This document shows, piece by piece, positions 16,452 through 25,728 of a stretch of DNA of 64,000 nt. This DNA comes from Streptomyces physcomitrii. Its GTDB lineage: Bacteria; Actinomycetota; Actinomycetes; Streptomycetales; Streptomycetaceae. Position 1 is the stretch's first letter. Each line of letters starts with the position of its first letter. The notes beneath the pieces were generated by a model. That model ran no database searches. It was not told the origin of the DNA and saw only the letters and a list, made by a program, of their open reading frames with translations. Position numbers and translations under genes: made by a program. The DNA lies in assembly GCF_012273655.1 (NCBI RefSeq), contig NZ_JAAWWP010000011.1, forward strand, positions 62,001-126,000, given 5' to 3'.

Positions 16452-16651
16452 GGCCTTTCGTTTGGATCAGGCTGGGCTCGCGGGGGCTGGCACGCACATC
16501 TGCGGCGTTGTCGTCAGTTTTCCCCAAACTCTCAACTGCGTTCGAGCAGGGGAGGCCCCAATCGCTCCGCGTCGACGCCCTCCTCCGCCTTGCAGCTGCA
16601 CGCACCAGCCCCCGCTCCCTGATCCAGCCCGATCCGAACGAAAGGCCCTAG
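16448..16651. mobile_element. MITE-like non-autonomous element with CTAG target duplication
   Basis: A 196-bp element (16452-16647) is flanked by CTAG at 16448-16451 and 16648-16651. Its ends are inverted repeats: GGCCTTTCGTTTGGATCAGG on the left and the near-perfect complement on the right (GGCCTTTCGTTCGGATCGGG when read inward); similarity continues to GGGGGCTGG. No transposase is encoded. The size, long terminal inverted repeats and 4-bp CTAG duplication fit a MITE mobilised by an IS5-type transposase, though the family is inferred. It inserted exactly at the stop codon of DUF3027 without changing the protein. Confidence 0.75.
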
Positions 16652-16696
16652 GGCGTGGGCGGCCCTGTTCCGCGAGGTGACGGGAGGGAATCCTCG

Positions 16697-16852
16697 ATGA
16701 GCGCCGACGCGATCACGCACACCGGGTTCCCCGCCGGACACACGGTCCTCTTCGGCACCGGCGGGAAGGTGATCATGACCCCGCGGAGCTTCGAGCACTC
16801 CCGCACGATCAGGTCGGTGCAGATCGACTCGCTCGCTCTCGGGCGCCGATGA
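16697..16852 (+). CDS. small 51-aa protein of unknown function
   Basis: ATG follows a strong GGGAGGG site. The translation starts MSADAITHTGFPAGHTVLF and ends SVQIDSLALGRR. Third codon positions are mostly G or C, as in the real genes here. No signal peptide, helix-turn-helix or metal site is evident. The position, between the mobile element and the GHKL ATPase gene, suggests either an independent small gene or the remnant of a longer one cut by the insertion. An antisense frame (16648-16917) is the rival, but it lacks a comparable ribosome site. Confidence 0.4.
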   Translation: MSADAITHTGFPAGHTVLFGTGGKVIMTPRSFEHSRTIRSVQIDSLALGRR

Positions 16853-17090
16853 GCTGCCGCGCCCCGAGCAGGAGAGCAACTGACGGCGTGGCGAAGTGAG
16901 TTGAGGTCCGCTGTCACCTCGGCGGCGGCTCCCTCCCGCGGCTGTCCGAGGTCCCGGGGCAGCCCCGCTCCGGTTTCGCCGCTCCGGTGGGCCGCCGCTG
17001 CCGGGCGGGTGCGGGAGGTGTGCCGCGGGCGCGGTACCTTCGGCCCTGTGCGGGGCGTCTGCCGCGTACGGGCGACAAGGAGTGAGCACC

Positions 17091-20000
17091 GTGAGCGACT
17101 ACGTGCGGCCGGCGCCCGAAGGAGCGGATCCCTTCGGGACCGCCCGACTGCGGCGCGGGGTGCTCGACGCCTGGGCGGCGAGCCCGGCGCGCTTCCGCGA
17201 GGACGCCAACGCCGAGGAGGACCTCGCGCTCGGCGGCTACCGCGACCGCCTCGTCGTCGAGCTGGCGCAGAACGCCGCGGACGCCGCCGCCCGTGCGAAG
17301 GTCCCCGGCAGACTGCGGCTGACCCTGCGCGGAAAGGTCCTGGCCGCCGCCAACACCGGTGCCCCGCTGGACGCCGCGGGCGCCGAGTCGCTGTCCACGC
17401 TGCGCGCCTCCGCCAAGCGCGAGGAGGGCGACGCCGCCGGACACACCGTGGGCCGCTTCGGCGTCGGCTTCGCCGCCGTGCTTTCCGTCACCGACGAGCC
17501 CGCCGTCCTCGGCCGCCACGGCGGCGTCCGCTGGTCCCTCGCCGAGGCCCGCGCACTCGCCGCGGAGACCGCCGGGTCCAGCCCCGGCCTCGCCGACGAG
17601 CTGCGCCGCCGGGACGGCCATCTTCCGCTGCTGCGGCTGCCGTTCGCGGCCGAGGCCAGCGCCCCCGAGCCGTACGACACCGTGGTCGTCCTGCCGCTGC
17701 GCGACGCCGCGGCCGAGGACCTGGTGACCCGCCTCCTCGACGGCGTGGACGACGCGCTGCTGCTCACCCTGCCCGGTCTCGACGAGGTGGTCGTCGAGAC
17801 CGAGGAGGGCGTCCGCGTCCTCGGCCGCACCGCGGTCGTCCCGGCTCCGGTCGCCGAACCGGCCGTGTCTGTCGGCCAGTCGGGCACCGAGGCCGCCCAA
17901 CAGGACTTCTCCACGGACCAGTTGCGTTCCGGGGACGCCGAATCGACCGCGGTCGCAGGGCAGTCGGCCACCCCCGTACCCGGCGCCCTCACCGATGTCA
18001 CCCTCTCCGACACCCGCGACGGTACGAGCCGCTGGCGCTGCCTGAGCCACGGCGGGCCGCTCGCCGCCGAGCTGCTCGCGGACCGTCCGGTCGAGGAACG
18101 GCTGCGCCCGTACTGGTCGTTGACCTGGGCCGTGCCTCTCGACGAGGAGGGCGCGCCGCTGCGCCCGCGGACCGCGCCGGTGGTGCACGCCCCGACGCCC
18201 AGTGACGAACCCCTCGGCGTACCCGCCCTGTTGATCGCCTCGCTGCCGCTGGACCCGAGCCGGCGGCACGCCGCTCCCGGACCGCTCACCGACTTCCTCG
18301 TCGAGCGGGCGGCCGAGGCCTACACCGCGCTCCTCGCCGCCTGGCGCCCGGTCGGCGAAGGGCTCATCGGCCTGGTGCCGGGCCCGCTCGGCGAGGGCGC
18401 CCTCGACGGGGCGCTCCGGCAGCAAATCCTGGACGCCCTCCCGCGTACCGCCTTCCTGCCGCCCGCCCTCGAAGGCGGCGCCGCGGCGGACGGGCGGGCC
18501 GCCGGGTCCGCGAGGACCGAGGCCCCGGCGGGCGCGCTGCCCGACTGGGACCTCGCCGCGCTCGCCGAGCAGGAGGCCGCGCCCTCGGCCCTGGAGTCGC
18601 CGGTGGCGCTGCGGCCGCGGGACGCCGAGGTGGTGGAGGGCGCGGGCGCCGAGACCGTCCGGGTCCTCGCCGAGGTGCTGCCGAATCTGCTGCCCGGGGG
18701 CCTGGAACGCCGCGGCGAGCTGCGCGCCCTCGGAGTGCGCCGGGTGCCGCTGACCGAGGCGATCGACCGGCTCACCGGCATCGAACGCGAAGCCTCCTGG
18801 TGGTGGCGGCTCTACGACAGCCTCGCCGGGGTCGACCCGGACCGGCTCAGCGGCCTCCCGGTCCCCCTCGCGGGCGGCACCGGCCGCACCGCCCTCGGCC
18901 CGCGGCACGTCCTGCTGCCGGGCACCGGCGACCGGTCCGGGAGCGGGACGGGCGCGGCCGAGGAGGCGGTCACCGCGGAGGGTGCCGTCACCCCCGGGGC
19001 GCTGGCCCGGCTCGGGCTCAAGGTGGCCCACCCCGAGGCGGCGCACCCCCTCCTGGAGAAGCTCGGCGCGCTGCCCGCGTCGCCGCGCGCCGTCCTGACC
19101 ACCCCTCAGGTACGGGCCGCGGTCGCCGCCTCCCTCGACGACGACGGCTGGCAACTCGCCGAGAACCAGGGCGAGGAGCCGCTCGGCGCCGAGGAACTCG
19201 CCGCTCTCGTCCTGGAGTTGGTCCGCGCCGCCGGTCTGGAACCGGGCGAGGAGCCCTGGCTCGGCGCGCTGGCGCTGCCCGACGAGGACGGCGAACTCTC
19301 CCCGGCGGGCGAACTCGTCCTGCCCGGGAGCCCCTTCGCCCGCGTGATGCGCGAGGACGAACTCGCCCTGGTGGACGCCGACTGGGCCGCCCGCTGGGGT
19401 GAGCAGCCGCTGGCGGGCGTCGGCGTGCTCGCCGGTTTCGCCCTGGTACGCGCCACCGACGTGGTGCTCGACCCGGACGAACTCGACCCCAGGGAAGGCG
19501 ACTTCGCCGAACCCGACGACGCCGGGCTGCTGGACGCGGTGGACGTCTGGTGCGAGGACGTCCTCGACCGGCTGCCCGAGACCCCGCTGCCCCCGGTCGC
19601 CACCGAACTGCTCGCCGTACGCGACCTGGAGGTCGTCGACGACGACCGCTGGCCCGAGGCGCTGGCCCAGCTCTCCCGGCCGCCGCTGCGGGACGCCCTG
19701 ATCCAGCAGGTGCGGGTGCTGCTGCCGGACGGCGGCACCCGGACGGTGCGCCCCTACACGGCCTGGTGGCTGCGCGGGCACCCGGTGCTCGACGGCCGTC
19801 GCCCCGCCGGTCTGCGCGCGGCCGGCTCGGACCCGCTGCTCGCCGGTCTCTACGACTCCGCGGACGCCACCGGCTTCGACGACGAGCAGGTCCTGCGCGC
19901 CCTCGGGGTGCGCACCTCGGTCACCGCCCTGCTCGACGAACCCGGCGGCGCCGCCGAACTCCTGGACCGCCTCGCCGACCCGGACCGCGAGGTCACCGCC

Positions 20001-20537
20001 GCCCAACTGCACGCCGTCTACAGCCTGCTGGCCGAGCTGGACCCGGCGGAGGTGACCCTGCCGGAGGAGCTGCGCGCGGTACGGGACGGCGAGGTCCTGG
20101 TGCTCGACGCCGGGTCGGCCGTGGTCGCCGACACCCCCGACCTGCTCCCGCTGGCCGCCGGGCGCCCCCTGCTGCCGGTCCGCCCCGACCGGGCCGCCGC
20201 CCTCGCCGAACTCCTCCAGGTACGCCGCCTCAGCGAGAGTGCCTCGGGCGCGGTGACCGGGGACGGCGTGGTGCATCCGGTGCCCGGACCGGTACGCGTG
20301 CTGCTCGGCCCCGGCACCCCCGAGACGTACACCGAGTACGAGGAACTCCAGGTGGACGGCGTCGAGTTCGACTGGCGCCGCACCCCCGACGGCACCGTGC
20401 ACGCGGCCACCGTGGAGGGCGTCGCCGCCGGGCTGGCCTGGGCCGCGGGACAGTGGCCGCGCCGCTTCGAGGTGGCCGCACTGCTCGAAGACCCGTCCCG
20501 TACCGCGGAGTTGGCGCGGGACCGGTGGTTCGACTGA
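17091..20537 (+). CDS. large sacsin-like GHKL ATPase domain protein
   Basis: 1148 aa. I chose GTG 17091 because AAGGAG lies 8 nt upstream. Residues 40-155 form an HSP90/GHKL-type ATP site: VVELAQNAADAAARAKVPG carries the Glu/Asn/Asp of the N box, followed by AANTGAPLD and GRFGVGFAAVLSV. This is the sacsin N-terminal ATP-binding-like domain. The remaining 950 residues are a helical/beta scaffold with many acidic turns and no nuclease, protease or membrane motif that I can see. Actinobacteria keep this protein as a stand-alone gene. A chaperone-like role is inferred from the ATPase fold; no partner is evident. Confidence 0.85.
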   Translation: MSDYVRPAPEGADPFGTARLRRGVLDAWAASPARFREDANAEEDLALGGYRDRLVVELAQNAADAAARAKVPGRLRLTLRGKVLAAANTGAPLDAAGAESLSTLRASAKREEGDAAGHTVGRFGVGFAAVLSVTDEPAVLGRHGGVRWSLAEARALAAETAGSSPGLADELRRRDGHLPLLRLPFAAEASAPEPYDTVVVLPLRDAAAEDLVTRLLDGVDDALLLTLPGLDEVVVETEEGVRVLGRTAVVPAPVAEPAVSVGQSGTEAAQQDFSTDQLRSGDAESTAVAGQSATPVPGALTDVTLSDTRDGTSRWRCLSHGGPLAAELLADRPVEERLRPYWSLTWAVPLDEEGAPLRPRTAPVVHAPTPSDEPLGVPALLIASLPLDPSRRHAAPGPLTDFLVERAAEAYTALLAAWRPVGEGLIGLVPGPLGEGALDGALRQQILDALPRTAFLPPALEGGAAADGRAAGSARTEAPAGALPDWDLAALAEQEAAPSALESPVALRPRDAEVVEGAGAETVRVLAEVLPNLLPGGLERRGELRALGVRRVPLTEAIDRLTGIEREASWWWRLYDSLAGVDPDRLSGLPVPLAGGTGRTALGPRHVLLPGTGDRSGSGTGAAEEAVTAEGAVTPGALARLGLKVAHPEAAHPLLEKLGALPASPRAVLTTPQVRAAVAASLDDDGWQLAENQGEEPLGAEELAALVLELVRAAGLEPGEEPWLGALALPDEDGELSPAGELVLPGSPFARVMREDELALVDADWAARWGEQPLAGVGVLAGFALVRATDVVLDPDELDPREGDFAEPDDAGLLDAVDVWCEDVLDRLPETPLPPVATELLAVRDLEVVDDDRWPEALAQLSRPPLRDALIQQVRVLLPDGGTRTVRPYTAWWLRGHPVLDGRRPAGLRAAGSDPLLAGLYDSADATGFDDEQVLRALGVRTSVTALLDEPGGAAELLDRLADPDREVTAAQLHAVYSLLAELDPAEVTLPEELRAVRDGEVLVLDAGSAVVADTPDLLPLAAGRPLLPVRPDRAAALAELLQVRRLSESASGAVTGDGVVHPVPGPVRVLLGPGTPETYTEYEELQVDGVEFDWRRTPDGTVHAATVEGVAAGLAWAAGQWPRRFEVAALLEDPSRTAELARDRWFD

Positions 20538-20644
20538 GGGGCGGGGTCCGGGCGGCGGGCCGGTAGGCCGCTCGCGGCGGGAACTCGGGCGCGTCCCCGG
20601 TCGTCCCTCAGTGTGCCCCGCTGACGGCACGAAGGAGACCACGG

Positions 20645-21334
20645 ATGTCGAGCGGCCTCCCGTCCCCGCTTCCGCCCGCTCTCACCCCGCCCGGGCGCGC
20701 CCCGCGCGGGACCGGGGTGCGGCGCGCCTTCCGGTCCCGTAAGGCGCTGTCGGGACTGACCCAGTGGGTGATCGACTGGGGAGTGCTGATCCTGGTCGTG
20801 GTGGCGGCGGTGTGGCTCGCCGCGGGCTTCGCCTGGGGGTGGGCCCACGCGTACCGGGTCTTCACCCTGATCGACTCACCGGTCCACGGCCTCCCGTGGG
20901 CCGCCTCGGTCATCGGCTGGCTGCTCGTCCCCGCGATCATCGGTGGCGTGGCCGGTCATGTGATCGCCGCCCGGATCCGCAGCGTCAAGGAGATCTCGCC
21001 CAACAACCTCTTCAAGAAGCGCAGTTGGGCGGACCGGCGCCGACTCCCCTCGCTGATCACCAAGTTGGGCAGGCTCTTCCACAAGTCGGAGCAGCGGCAG
21101 TTCCTGGACGCCTATGTGCGCATCGCCCACCGCGGCGACTGGCGGGAGGCGCAGGACCACTGGGAGATCGTGGTACGCGACACCCTGTGCACCGCGGAGT
21201 TCGCCGATCTGGACCGCACGGAGGCGCTGCGGCTCGCGGAGAGCCTCTGCCGCGAGCTGGCCTGGCTCCTGGCCCTCAGTGGACGCTGCCTGGTCTGCGA
21301 GGCCCGGCACACCCCGCCCGCCACCACCCCCTGA
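20645..21334 (+). CDS. conserved membrane protein with cytoplasmic C-terminal domain
   Basis: 229 aa; ATG after GAAGGAGACC. Two transmembrane segments are clear: WGVLILVVVAAVWLAAGFAW (about 40-59) and SVIGWLLVPAIIGGVAGHVI (about 79-98). A soluble domain of about 120 residues follows (FLDAYVRIAHRGDWREAQDH, then CRELAWLLALSGRCLVCEA). It may belong to the DUF6313 type of Streptomyces proteins, but I am unsure. It lies 107 bp after the GHKL gene on the same strand and 60 bp before a second small gene, so the set may be cotranscribed. Function unknown. Confidence 0.7.
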   Translation: MSSGLPSPLPPALTPPGRAPRGTGVRRAFRSRKALSGLTQWVIDWGVLILVVVAAVWLAAGFAWGWAHAYRVFTLIDSPVHGLPWAASVIGWLLVPAIIGGVAGHVIAARIRSVKEISPNNLFKKRSWADRRRLPSLITKLGRLFHKSEQRQFLDAYVRIAHRGDWREAQDHWEIVVRDTLCTAEFADLDRTEALRLAESLCRELAWLLALSGRCLVCEARHTPPATTP

Positions 21335-21394
21335 GCCTTCCGGCGCCGAGCCTCCGGGCCGCCGCCGGTCCCCAACTGCCCCCAGGAGCAAGGC

Positions 21395-21757
21395 ATGCAG
21401 ACACGCAGCGCCGTGGAGATAGCCCGGTCCGCGCTGGCCAAGGCCTCGCCCGGGGCCAGTGACGCGGCCCTGGACGAGGCCGCCCGGCTGCTCGTCCGCT
21501 GGGGCCTGGAGGGGCACGGGGCCTCGCTGGACCTGCCGCGCGCCCTGCTCATGGTGACCGACCTGGAGGGGGTCATGGGGGCCGCTGTCGAGGTCGCCCC
21601 CGAACACGCGGGGCTCCGCCGGGAGGTCGGCGGCCTGCGGCGGCCCTGGCGCCGCCCGTCGTCCACGCCGCCCGGCGGCCGGTCGTCCGCGCCGCCCGGT
21701 CGCTTCACCTCCGCGACACCGGACGAGGGCGACGGCACCGACGCCCCGGGGGAGTGA
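21395..21757 (+). CDS. uncharacterised small protein
   Basis: 120 aa; ATG after CAGGAGCAAGGC. Residues 1-70 (SAVEIARSALAKASPGASDA, then AARLLVRWGLEGHG) look alpha-helical and conserved. The C-terminal 45 residues are a Pro/Ser/Arg-rich low-complexity tail (PSSTPPGGRSSAPPGR). No known motif. It follows the two-helix membrane protein on the same strand with a 60-bp gap, suggesting one operon. I do not recognise the family. Confidence 0.55.
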   Translation: MQTRSAVEIARSALAKASPGASDAALDEAARLLVRWGLEGHGASLDLPRALLMVTDLEGVMGAAVEVAPEHAGLRREVGGLRRPWRRPSSTPPGGRSSAPPGRFTSATPDEGDGTDAPGE

Positions 21758-21806
21758 ATCGGGCCGGTCGCCGGTCGCCGGTCGCCCGTGCCGCCGGCAG
21801 CCGGGG

Positions 21807-22400
21807 CTATCCCTCCTCCACCACCGCGAACACCCCGCGTACGCCCGTCCCGTCCGGGAGTCGCCACCCCGCGAAGAGGCGGCCCAGGGCGGGGGCGGCC
21901 TCCTCGGGGGCGCCGTCCGGCAGCGGGGTCAGGGCGCGGTGCAGCCGGGGAGTGAGGGGCGCCGTCGCCGGTCCTGTGTAGTGGGCCCGGACGGTGGGGT
22001 CCGGGGTGTCGCTCTCGCTCTGCGCCTGCGGTGCGGACTTGCCGAGGAAGAGGGCGCCCAACTCCCGTACGAGCACCGGGTCGTGGGCACCGTCGTAGAC
22101 CCAGCGGCGGCCCAGGACACCGTGCTCGGCGGTGCCGAGGAGGGCGTCCGCCGCCTCCTCCAGCGGGGCGGCGCGGTAGGTGAGCGGCACCAGATAGCTG
22201 CGTGGCTCCGCCTCGGGGCCCTCGGTCACCACCATGAACTCGATGCCGACCTCGCCCGCCGGGTCGTCCAGGCGGAAGCCGCCCGCCTTGGCGGGGCGCG
22301 GGCCGCCTTCCGGCTCCTGGTACCAGGGCTGGGCGGGGAGCCAGGAGGCGAGGAGTTCGAGTTTGGTCGGGCTCAGGGTGGTGCGGTGGATGACTGCCAT
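21807..22400 (-). CDS. maltokinase N-terminal cap-like domain protein
   Basis: 197 aa; ATG with GAGGGGAA upstream. The sequence MAVIHRTTLSPTKLELLASW, then GWRLPDGTGVRGVFAVVEEG and a central RRWVYDGAHDPVLVRELGAL match the cap domain found at the N-terminus of maltokinases (Mak/Pep2) and as a stand-alone Streptomyces protein. The kinase domain itself is absent, so it should not phosphorylate maltose alone. No glycogen or trehalose genes are nearby. It reads toward the small gene at 21757. Role unknown; the family call is fairly confident. Confidence 0.8.
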   Translation of the reverse strand: MAVIHRTTLSPTKLELLASWLPAQPWYQEPEGGPRPAKAGGFRLDDPAGEVGIEFMVVTEGPEAEPRSYLVPLTYRAAPLEEAADALLGTAEHGVLGRRWVYDGAHDPVLVRELGALFLGKSAPQAQSESDTPDPTVRAHYTGPATAPLTPRLHRALTPLPDGAPEEAAPALGRLFAGWRLPDGTGVRGVFAVVEEG

Positions 22401-22609
22401 GCGGGTTCCCCTCGGTCGGCCGCGCGTGCGGTGAACTGCCGCCGCGTACTCTGCCATTCTCCGAGGTGGGCCCGGCGGCGGCACTCCGCTGTCCAGCGGT
22501 CCCGGTAAGCCCCGTCCAGCGAACGGGACTTCGGTCCACCCCGGGTGCGTCCTGGTTGAAGGCCCCGGCGGACGAGCACTGGTTGACGGGCCCGGCGGCT
22601 GTCGATCGG

Positions 22610-25126
22610 CTAACTGCCGGGCGCCGCCGCCTGGTCGGCGGGGAACCTGCGCCCCGCCCACACCCACACCGGTTCGAGCAGCGCCGCGGCCACCACGGCG
22701 ATGCCGACCGCGGTCCAGGGCATCGCGGAGCCCACCAGCCGCAGCGCGAAGAACTCCTGGAGCCAGGGCACCACGAGCACCACGAGGAAGGCCGCGCCCA
22801 TCGTGGCCACCAGCAGGATCCGCCACCAGGTGTAGGGGCGGGCGATGATCGCGAGTACCCACAGCGAGATCAGGAAGAGGGTCAGGGTCGCCGCGCTGGT
22901 CTCGGCCTCCAGCGCGCCGGGCCCGGTGTAGTGGGCGCGGGCGAGCAGATAGGTGGCGAAGGTGGCGGCGCCCGCGAGGATTCCGGCGGGCAGGGCGTAG
23001 CGCATCACCCGGCGTACGAAGTGCGGCCTGGCGCGTTCCTTGTTGGGGGCGAGCGCGAGGAAGAACGCGGGCACCCCGATGGCCAGGGTGGACAGCAGGG
23101 TCAAGTGCCGCGGCAGGAAGGGGTATTCGACCTGGCAGCAGGCGACGAGCACGGCGAGCAGCACCGAGTAGACCGTCTTCACCAGGAAGAGGGTGGCGAC
23201 CCGGGTGATGTTGCCGATGACCCGGCGGCCCTCGGCGACCACCGAGGGCAGCGTGGCGAAGCTGTTGTCCAGGAGCACGATCTGCGCGACGGCACGGGTG
23301 GCCTCGGAGCCCGCGCCCATGGCGACCCCGATGTCGGCGTCCTTCAGGGCGAGTACGTCGTTGACCCCGTCCCCGGTCATGGCCACCGTGTGCCCGCGCG
23401 ACTGGAGGGCGCCGACCATGGAGCGCTTCTGCTGCGGGCTGACCCGGCCGAAGACCGCGTGCGCGTCCACCGCCTCGGCGAACTCCGCCTGCTTCTCCTC
23501 CCGTTCGGGCAGCCGGCGCGCGTCCACGGTCCCCTCGGCACCCGGCAGCCGGAGCTTGGCCGCGACGGCGCCGACGGAGACCGCGTTGTCGCCGGAGACC
23601 ACCTTCACCGCGACGTCCTGCGCGGCGAAGTAGCGAAGGGTGTCCGCCGCGTCGGGACGCAGCCGCTGCTCCAGGACGACGAGCGCGGCCGGTTCGGCGT
23701 CCTGGGCGGCCCTCGGCCGCTCCAGTCCGCGGCGGCTCCGGGCGAGCAGCAGGACCCGCAGGCCCGCGGCGTTCAGCTCCTCGATGCCGGTGAGGACCGG
23801 GTCGCCCGCGGGCAGCAGCACATCCGGGGCGCCGAGCAGCCAGTCGGCGGCGCGGCCGTCCGGGTCCTCGATCCGGCCGCCGCTGTACTTGCGGGCCGAG
23901 GAGAACGGCAGCGGCAGCGTGCAGCGCCAGCCGGGCGCCGCGGGGAAGGCCGCGATGACCGCCCGGAGGCTGGCGTTGGGCCGCGGGTCGCCGGTCCCGA
24001 GGGCGCCCAGGACCCGGCGTACCGTCTCCTCCGTGCCGGGGGCCGGTCCTGCCCCCGGGGTGCCGTCCGGCAGCAGGCGCAGTTCGGTGACGTCCATGCC
24101 GCCCTCGGTGAGGGTGCCGGTCTTGTCCAGGCAGACCACATCGACCCGGGCCAGGCCCTCGATCGCGGGCAGCTCCTGCACCAGGCACTGCTTGCGGCCG
24201 AGGCGGATCACCCCGATCGCGAAGGCCAGCGAGGTCAGCAGGACCAGGCCCTCCGGCACCATCGGGACGATGCCGCCGATGGTGCGGGCGGCGGCGTCCC
24301 GGGCGCTGTCGTGCTCCAGGAACATCTGGCTGACGATCAGCGCGGCCGCGGTCGGGACCATCATCCAGGTCACGTACTTGAGGATGGTGGAGACCCCGCC
24401 GCGCAGCTCGGAGTGGACCAGGGTGAAGCGGGAGGCCTCCTCGGCGAGCTGCGCCGCGTACGCCTCGCGGCCGACCCTGGTGGCGGTGAAGGCGCCGCTG
24501 CCCGCGACCACGAAGCTGCCCGACATCAGCGGGTCCCCGGGGCGTTTGACCACCGGGTCCGCCTCGCCGGTGAGCAGCGACTCGTCGATCTCCAGGCCCT
24601 CGGCCTCCGCGCAGAGACCGTCCACCGGGATCTTGTCGCCGGGGCCGGTCTCGATCAGGTCCCCGAGCACGATCGTGGAGGTCCGGACTTCCCGCGACCG
24701 CCCGTCCCTGCGCACCACGGGGCGGGTCTCGCCGACCAGGGCGAGCGAGTCGAGGGTCCGCTTGGCGCGCAGCTCCTGGACGATGCCGATACCGGTGTTG
24801 GCGAGGATGACGAAGCCGAACAGCGAGTCCTGGACCGGGGCGACCACCAGGGTGATCACCCACAGCACGCCGATGATCGCGTTGAAGCGGGTGAAGATGT
24901 TGCCGCGGACGATGTCGGCGGCCGAGCGGCTGCTGCGCACCGGCACGTCGTTGACCTCGCCGCGCGCCACCCGCCGCGCCACCTCGGCGGTACTCAGCCC
25001 CGGCGCCCGCTCCGGAGCCCCGGCGGGAGCGCTCCCGCCGGGGCCGGCGGCCGTCCCGGCGCCGCTCCCCGCGGGCCGGTCCGGGGGGCCGTGGTCGTCG
25101 GCGCCGGTCCGCGCCCGCTGCGTCAT
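22610..25126 (-). CDS. cation-translocating P-type ATPase, CtpE-like
   Basis: 838 aa. The phosphorylated Asp334 is in CLDKTGTLTEGG. The dephosphorylation motif is LTGEADPV, the hinge is AMTGDGVNDVLALKDADIG, and the transport helix has the PEGL motif (MVPEGLVLLTSLAFA). Around ten transmembrane helices are visible, six of them after the hinge. No CPC or CPx metal motif and no heavy-metal domain occurs. The closest recalled relative is mycobacterial CtpE, a calcium uptake pump, so Ca2+ is the best guess; ion specificity is inference. The first 75 residues are a disordered Pro/Gly-rich extension. It starts at ATG 25126, ahead of a repetitive 230-bp gap. Confidence 0.9.
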   Translation of the reverse strand: MTQRARTGADDHGPPDRPAGSGAGTAAGPGGSAPAGAPERAPGLSTAEVARRVARGEVNDVPVRSSRSAADIVRGNIFTRFNAIIGVLWVITLVVAPVQDSLFGFVILANTGIGIVQELRAKRTLDSLALVGETRPVVRRDGRSREVRTSTIVLGDLIETGPGDKIPVDGLCAEAEGLEIDESLLTGEADPVVKRPGDPLMSGSFVVAGSGAFTATRVGREAYAAQLAEEASRFTLVHSELRGGVSTILKYVTWMMVPTAAALIVSQMFLEHDSARDAAARTIGGIVPMVPEGLVLLTSLAFAIGVIRLGRKQCLVQELPAIEGLARVDVVCLDKTGTLTEGGMDVTELRLLPDGTPGAGPAPGTEETVRRVLGALGTGDPRPNASLRAVIAAFPAAPGWRCTLPLPFSSARKYSGGRIEDPDGRAADWLLGAPDVLLPAGDPVLTGIEELNAAGLRVLLLARSRRGLERPRAAQDAEPAALVVLEQRLRPDAADTLRYFAAQDVAVKVVSGDNAVSVGAVAAKLRLPGAEGTVDARRLPEREEKQAEFAEAVDAHAVFGRVSPQQKRSMVGALQSRGHTVAMTGDGVNDVLALKDADIGVAMGAGSEATRAVAQIVLLDNSFATLPSVVAEGRRVIGNITRVATLFLVKTVYSVLLAVLVACCQVEYPFLPRHLTLLSTLAIGVPAFFLALAPNKERARPHFVRRVMRYALPAGILAGAATFATYLLARAHYTGPGALEAETSAATLTLFLISLWVLAIIARPYTWWRILLVATMGAAFLVVLVVPWLQEFFALRLVGSAMPWTAVGIAVVAAALLEPVWVWAGRRFPADQAAAPGS

Positions 25127-25225
25127 GGTTTCGACGGTACGGGGAACCGCCGTGCTCCACTGCCCGGGGACCCGAAGATCAGACCTGGGGAGGGCCGTCC
25201 CGCGGGGCGCGTCCACCCGTGGTGG

Positions 25226-25357
25226 TAGCCGGGTGGAACCGGCGGGGGCGCGGGTGTCCACCCCTGGCCGTAGGGGACGGGACCAGGTGCGGCAGCCGGG
25301 TGGACCGGGTGCCGCCGGGCGGGCTGGGAGCCGCCGGGTGGACCTGGTGCCGCAAGG
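25226..25357. repeat. degenerate GCCGGGTGGAC repeats in intergenic gap
   Basis: Between DUF2530 and the P-type ATPase the motif (A/C)GCCGGGTGGA(A)CC recurs near 25227, 25293 and 25332. The last two copies are each followed by a GGTGCCG block. No gene is seen in 25127-25360; this sequence is the likely promoter/leader of the ATPase gene on the minus strand or the 3' end of DUF2530. Confidence 0.35.
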
Positions 25358-25360
25358 CCT

Positions 25361-25651
25361 TTAGGAGCCGCTCGCCTCCGCGCCCTCGCCGTCCGCCGCC
25401 CCGGAGCGGGCGATCGCCGCCTCGCGCCTGCGGACGTACCAGATGCCGAAGAGGCCGAGCCCGCCGCCGGCCAGGCAGGTCCACAGCCACCACAGGTGCC
25501 CGTGGTCGTCGAACCAGCCGTAGAAGGGCAGTTGCACCAGGAAGAGCACGAACCAGATCACCGTGCCGCCCGTGACGGTGCCGACGACCGGTCCCTCCAG
25601 GGGTTCCGGTGCCTCGCGGAGCGGGGTGCTGCGGCCAGGGGATCGGGTCAT
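25361..25651 (-). CDS. DUF2530 small membrane protein
   Basis: 96 aa. Two hydrophobic segments: TGGTVIWFVLFLVQLPFYGW (about 27-46) and LWWLWTCLAGGGLGLFGIWY (about 53-72), followed by RRREAAIAR and an acidic tail. This matches DUF2530, an actinobacterial family found close to the NCS2 purine permease and MarR genes, which indeed lie a few genes to the right. No activity is known. Its ATG is in a short divergent-free stretch after the NmrA gene on the same strand. Confidence 0.8.
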   Translation of the reverse strand: MTRSPGRSTPLREAPEPLEGPVVGTVTGGTVIWFVLFLVQLPFYGWFDDHGHLWWLWTCLAGGGLGLFGIWYVRRREAAIARSGAADGEGAEASGS

Positions 25652-25728
25652 GCGGACAGCTTACGAGGCGGGTGCGCGGGGCCGGGCGCCAGGCGGTGCG
25701 GGGCGGCGCCGGAGCGCGGGCCCGGCCG

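Noticed and set aside
16914..20642. 1242-codon minus-strand frame opposite the GHKL gene
   Set aside because: Composition is Gly/Ala/Arg-rich; the plus-strand product carries the conserved ATP-binding motifs and a proper AAGGAG site.
21807..22400. Complete maltokinase
   Set aside because: Only the cap domain is present and the frame ends after 197 aa without kinase motifs.
23773..24141. Frameshift or second ORF inside the P-type ATPase
   Set aside because: The ATPase frame is continuous through its DKTGT and TGDGVND motifs; the other frame is a shadow.
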